Source: Anaerozeibacter sp031551775
GTDB taxonomy: Bacteria; Bacillota; Clostridia; Christensenellales; Aristaeellaceae
Length of the DNA stretch: 8,108 nt
Assembly (NCBI GenBank): GCA_031551775.1
Contig: JAVBND010000110.1
Coordinates: 1-8,108 of the forward strand
Direction: 5' to 3'
A model generated the notes under the pieces. The model saw nothing but the letters and a program-made list of their open reading frames with translations, had not been told where the DNA came from and did no database searches. Shown here in pieces: positions 6,128 through 8,108 of this stretch. Every line of letters begins with the position of its first letter. The first letter of the stretch is position 1. The translations under genes were made by a program, and so were the position numbers.

Positions 6128-7096
6128 ATGAGTTTAATCAAGAGGATCACGTTCAAAGACATCCTGATGAAATATTTCCTGCTGATCGCGACGCTGCTCA
6201 CCTGTGTGTTTTTCGCGCTGGGCGAACCGAGCTTTCTCAAAATCACCAACCTGCTCGACATCCTGCGCGCCACCACCATCATCGCCATCGTCGGCATCGG
6301 CAAGACCATCGTGCAATCTTCCGGAGAATTTGATTTTTCCGTCGGCGCCGCCGGCTCCTTCTCCGCTTGCCTGATCGCCAAGATCATGATCGAGTACATT
6401 CCAAACTTTTACGTGGCGCTGCTCATCACCCTTACCCTGGCCTTCGTCATCGGCTATATCAACTCCATTCTGGTCATCAACGTCGGCATCCGCGCTTGGA
6501 TCGCGACCTTTGGCATGTCGACGGTGCTCTCGGGCTGCGCCAAGCTCTTTACCGGAGGCGGCACCTATTACACCATGTCCTGGCCTCAGGGCTTCTCCAC
6601 CCTTGGACAGGGCTACGTGTTTGGCATCGTGCCGGTGCAGGTCATCGTGCTGATCGTGCTGGGCATCATCGCCTTCTTCTTTTGTGAACGTACCCGAACC
6701 GGCCGGTTCATGTACGCGGTCGGCGCCAACCCCGACGCGGCCAAGCATGTCGGCATCAACTGCAACCAGCAAAAGCGCATATCCTTCATTATTTGCTCCA
6801 TTTGCGCAGCGTTTGCCGGCGTGATTCAAGGTTCACAGCTAAGCTCGGTATCCTCAACCATTGGCGATTCGAACCTGATGCCCGCCATCTGTACCTGTAT
6901 GCTGGGCGCGACGTTCATGCGGCCGGGCGTCTACAACATCCCCGGAACCATCCTCGGCGCGTTCCTGCTGGCCGTCATCTCAAACGGTCTAACGATGATC
7001 GGCGCATCGTACTTCGTGAAGGACTTCATTCAGGGCGCAGTGTTGTTGCTGAGCGTGGGCTTTATCGCGCTGGCGACCAAGAAAACCGCCAAGTAA
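6128..7096 (+). CDS. Ribose-type ABC transporter permease
   Basis: This integral membrane channel subunit has 322 residues and belongs to the RbsC-like branch (BPD_transp_2). Hydrophobic segments run through most of the chain, roughly at 16-31, 48-62, 70-88, 95-118, 122-137, 164-186, 217-235, 250-263, 270-292 and 298-316. GEFDFSVGA (66-74) matches the family's GGIDLSVG motif. The cytoplasmic loop GANPDAAKHVGIN (199-211) is the conserved segment that contacts the ATPase. Only one permease gene is present, so the channel is presumably a homodimer, as is usual for this family. It overlaps neither neighbour but is tightly packed: 2 bases after the ATPase stop and 44 before the next gene. No truncation is seen. 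Confidence 0.95.
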   Translation: MSLIKRITFKDILMKYFLLIATLLTCVFFALGEPSFLKITNLLDILRATTIIAIVGIGKTIVQSSGEFDFSVGAAGSFSACLIAKIMIEYIPNFYVALLITLTLAFVIGYINSILVINVGIRAWIATFGMSTVLSGCAKLFTGGGTYYTMSWPQGFSTLGQGYVFGIVPVQVIVLIVLGIIAFFFCERTRTGRFMYAVGANPDAAKHVGINCNQQKRISFIICSICAAFAGVIQGSQLSSVSSTIGDSNLMPAICTCMLGATFMRPGVYNIPGTILGAFLLAVISNGLTMIGASYFVKDFIQGAVLLLSVGFIALATKKTAK

Positions 7097-7140
7097 CACC
7101 ATCCCTTATCCCAATCAAACATATTAAGGAGAGAACACCT

Positions 7141-7977
7141 ATGAAAAACAAGATGGCCATTTGCGAATGGTGCTTTCCGACCCTTGGCCCTTCCGCACTG
7201 AAATTCGCTTCAGACATCGGCTTTGAGGGCATCCAGCTGGGCGATTTGGGCGGCGCAACCCGGCGCTTCCCCATGAATGAGAAGCGCATTCAGGAAGCCT
7301 ACATGCAAGCCTCGGTGGATTGCAACATCGAAATTCAGGCGCTTCACCTCTATACGCTTACGCGCGAAGGCACCATGCTCTACCCCATGAACAGCCCAGA
7401 AGGCGAAGCCGCCATGCTCAGCATCCGCAACGGCATCGACGCCTGCGCCGCGATGAACATTCCGGTATTTTTCCTCTCGTCGTTCTTTGCCACCTTCATC
7501 AGAAACGACGCCCATGACTTCATGAATTTTGCGGCGCACCTCAAGTACGCGGTTGACTACGCCTCGGACAGGGGTGTTCAGGTTGTGTACGAAAGCGTCC
7601 TTCCTATCGACAGGTTCCTGCGCATGCGGGAAATCGTCGGAGACGGACTCAAGATTCTCTACGACATCTGCAACCCCTATTTCCACGGCAGCGGTGTGCC
7701 GACGGAGGAGATCAAGCGCTTTGTCGAAGCCTACGGCGTGGACGTCATAGACCAGATCCATGTCAAGGACCGCACGGCGGATTTTCAAAACTGGTCGCTG
7801 CTGGGCGAAGGCGGAGCGCACGTCCTCGAAACCGCCGACCTGATCCGCAAGATCGGCTGGAGCGGCTGGCTGATCAGCGAGACGTACTATTTCGAGTTTG
7901 ACAAGAACGACCCGCGCGGCAATTTTGACCTCATGGAGCGTGACCTTAAAAACATGCGCAGAATCTTCAACTGGTAA
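7141..7977 (+). CDS. Sugar isomerase/epimerase-type TIM-barrel protein
   Basis: A 278-residue xylose-isomerase-like TIM barrel of the large family containing D-tagatose 3-epimerase, IolE/IolI-type enzymes and endonuclease IV relatives. Residues expected to bind the divalent metal are in place: E151 (VVYES), D175 (LYDICNP), H207 (QIHVKD) and E247 (SETYY). They match the Glu-Asp-His-Glu set known from D-tagatose 3-epimerase. The N-terminal strand MAICEWCFP and the GFEGIQLGD segment (27-35) are typical first and second strands. No signal peptide is present, so it should act in the cytosol on the imported sugar or a derivative. The start at 7141 follows AAGGAG (7126-7131) by 9 bases. The frame is open further left into the permease gene (to 6793), but that stretch is only an out-of-frame shadow. 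Substrate and exact reaction are unknown. Confidence 0.88.
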   Translation: MKNKMAICEWCFPTLGPSALKFASDIGFEGIQLGDLGGATRRFPMNEKRIQEAYMQASVDCNIEIQALHLYTLTREGTMLYPMNSPEGEAAMLSIRNGIDACAAMNIPVFFLSSFFATFIRNDAHDFMNFAAHLKYAVDYASDRGVQVVYESVLPIDRFLRMREIVGDGLKILYDICNPYFHGSGVPTEEIKRFVEAYGVDVIDQIHVKDRTADFQNWSLLGEGGAHVLETADLIRKIGWSGWLISETYYFEFDKNDPRGNFDLMERDLKNMRRIFNW

Positions 7978-8021
7978 AACGGCGATGGCGGGCGATCGGT
8001 AAAATCAGGCCGCCCCGTTTT
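7976..8021 (+). terminator. Probable intrinsic terminator of the operon
   Basis: AAAACGG (7976-7982) pairs with CCGTTTT (8015-8021), and GGCGG (7987-7991) pairs with CCGCC (8010-8014). Together they give 12 bp with a 4-base bulge and an 18-base apical region that can pair further (GAT 7994-7996 with ATC 8004-8006). The T-run is only four bases and forms part of the stem, so it could also work on the opposite strand. It begins inside the epimerase stop codon. Strength is uncertain. Confidence 0.5.
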
Positions 8022-8108
8022 GCGTCTGGCGCTGTTAAATGCTCTGACCGGCAGGGAACGCCCCCGGAAATGGCGAACTAGAGACTGTTTCTAAATTCCC
8101 TGAAAAGC
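8022..8108. other. Right-edge non-coding stretch, possible start of a repeat element
   Basis: No gene is visible in these last 87 bases. The final segment, from about 8080, contains GAGACTGTTTCTAAATTCC, which resembles the kind of terminal sequence seen at insertion-sequence ends. Too little is present to see a transposase, a second inverted repeat or a target duplication. Confidence 0.2.

Noticed and set aside
6122..7096. Permease start at the TTG at 6122
   Set aside because: It is only one base from the AGGAGGG site, while the ATG at 6128 has the proper 7-base spacing.
6793..7140. N-terminal extension of the epimerase to 6793
   Set aside because: The extra 116 residues are an out-of-frame reading of the permease gene, rich in Arg and His; a good ribosome binding site and the family N-terminus start at 7141.
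1..8108. CRISPR array, tRNA or rRNA genes
   Set aside because: No regularly spaced repeats and no recognisable tRNA or rRNA sequence were seen on either strand.

Overview
The window looks like chromosomal DNA of a GC-rich, low-oxygen Firmicute, probably a clostridial lineage. The grounds are strong AGGAGG-type ribosome binding sites at short fixed spacing, consensus sigma-A promoters, an ANTAR two-component pair, and a ribose-family ABC transporter whose binding protein is rich in cysteine. The taxon is inferred from style and gene content, not read directly. All convincing genes lie on the + strand.

Layout. Positions 1-460 hold a terminator-like hairpin and a poorly supported short ORF. Positions 619-647 are a near-consensus promoter (TTGACA, 17 bp, TAAACT) for a two-gene regulatory unit: an ANTAR-domain response regulator (706-1299) and, after one base, an unusual cytosolic histidine kinase (1301-3181). 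A second promoter (3274-3302) starts a leader RNA with tandem hairpins. The second hairpin competes with an intrinsic terminator (3345-3376). Then comes a transport and catabolic operon: a periplasmic-binding-type solute receptor (3443-4549), a strong GC hairpin (4571-4596), a tandem ABC ATPase (4620-6125), a ribose-type permease (6128-7096) and a sugar isomerase/epimerase-type TIM barrel (7141-7977). A terminator-like hairpin follows at 7976-8021.

How it may work. ANTAR regulators act by binding tandem hairpins in leader RNAs and preventing termination. The sequence therefore suggests a closed circuit: the kinase senses something, phosphorylates the regulator, and the regulator antiterminates transcription of the transporter/epimerase operon next door.

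The most unusual part is the kinase. Its first ~220 residues align along their whole length with the N-terminal ATPase domain of the sugar importer encoded 1.4 kb downstream, but the Walker A, Q-loop, signature, Walker B and H-loop residues are all altered. This pseudo-ABC domain is fused to a GAF-like domain and a HisKA_2/HATPase kinase core. There is no membrane segment or extracellular sensor. A kinase carrying a dead copy of a transporter subunit suggests that it reads the transporter itself, for example by docking on the permease. That is a hypothesis. The substrate of the transporter and epimerase cannot be named from the sequence.
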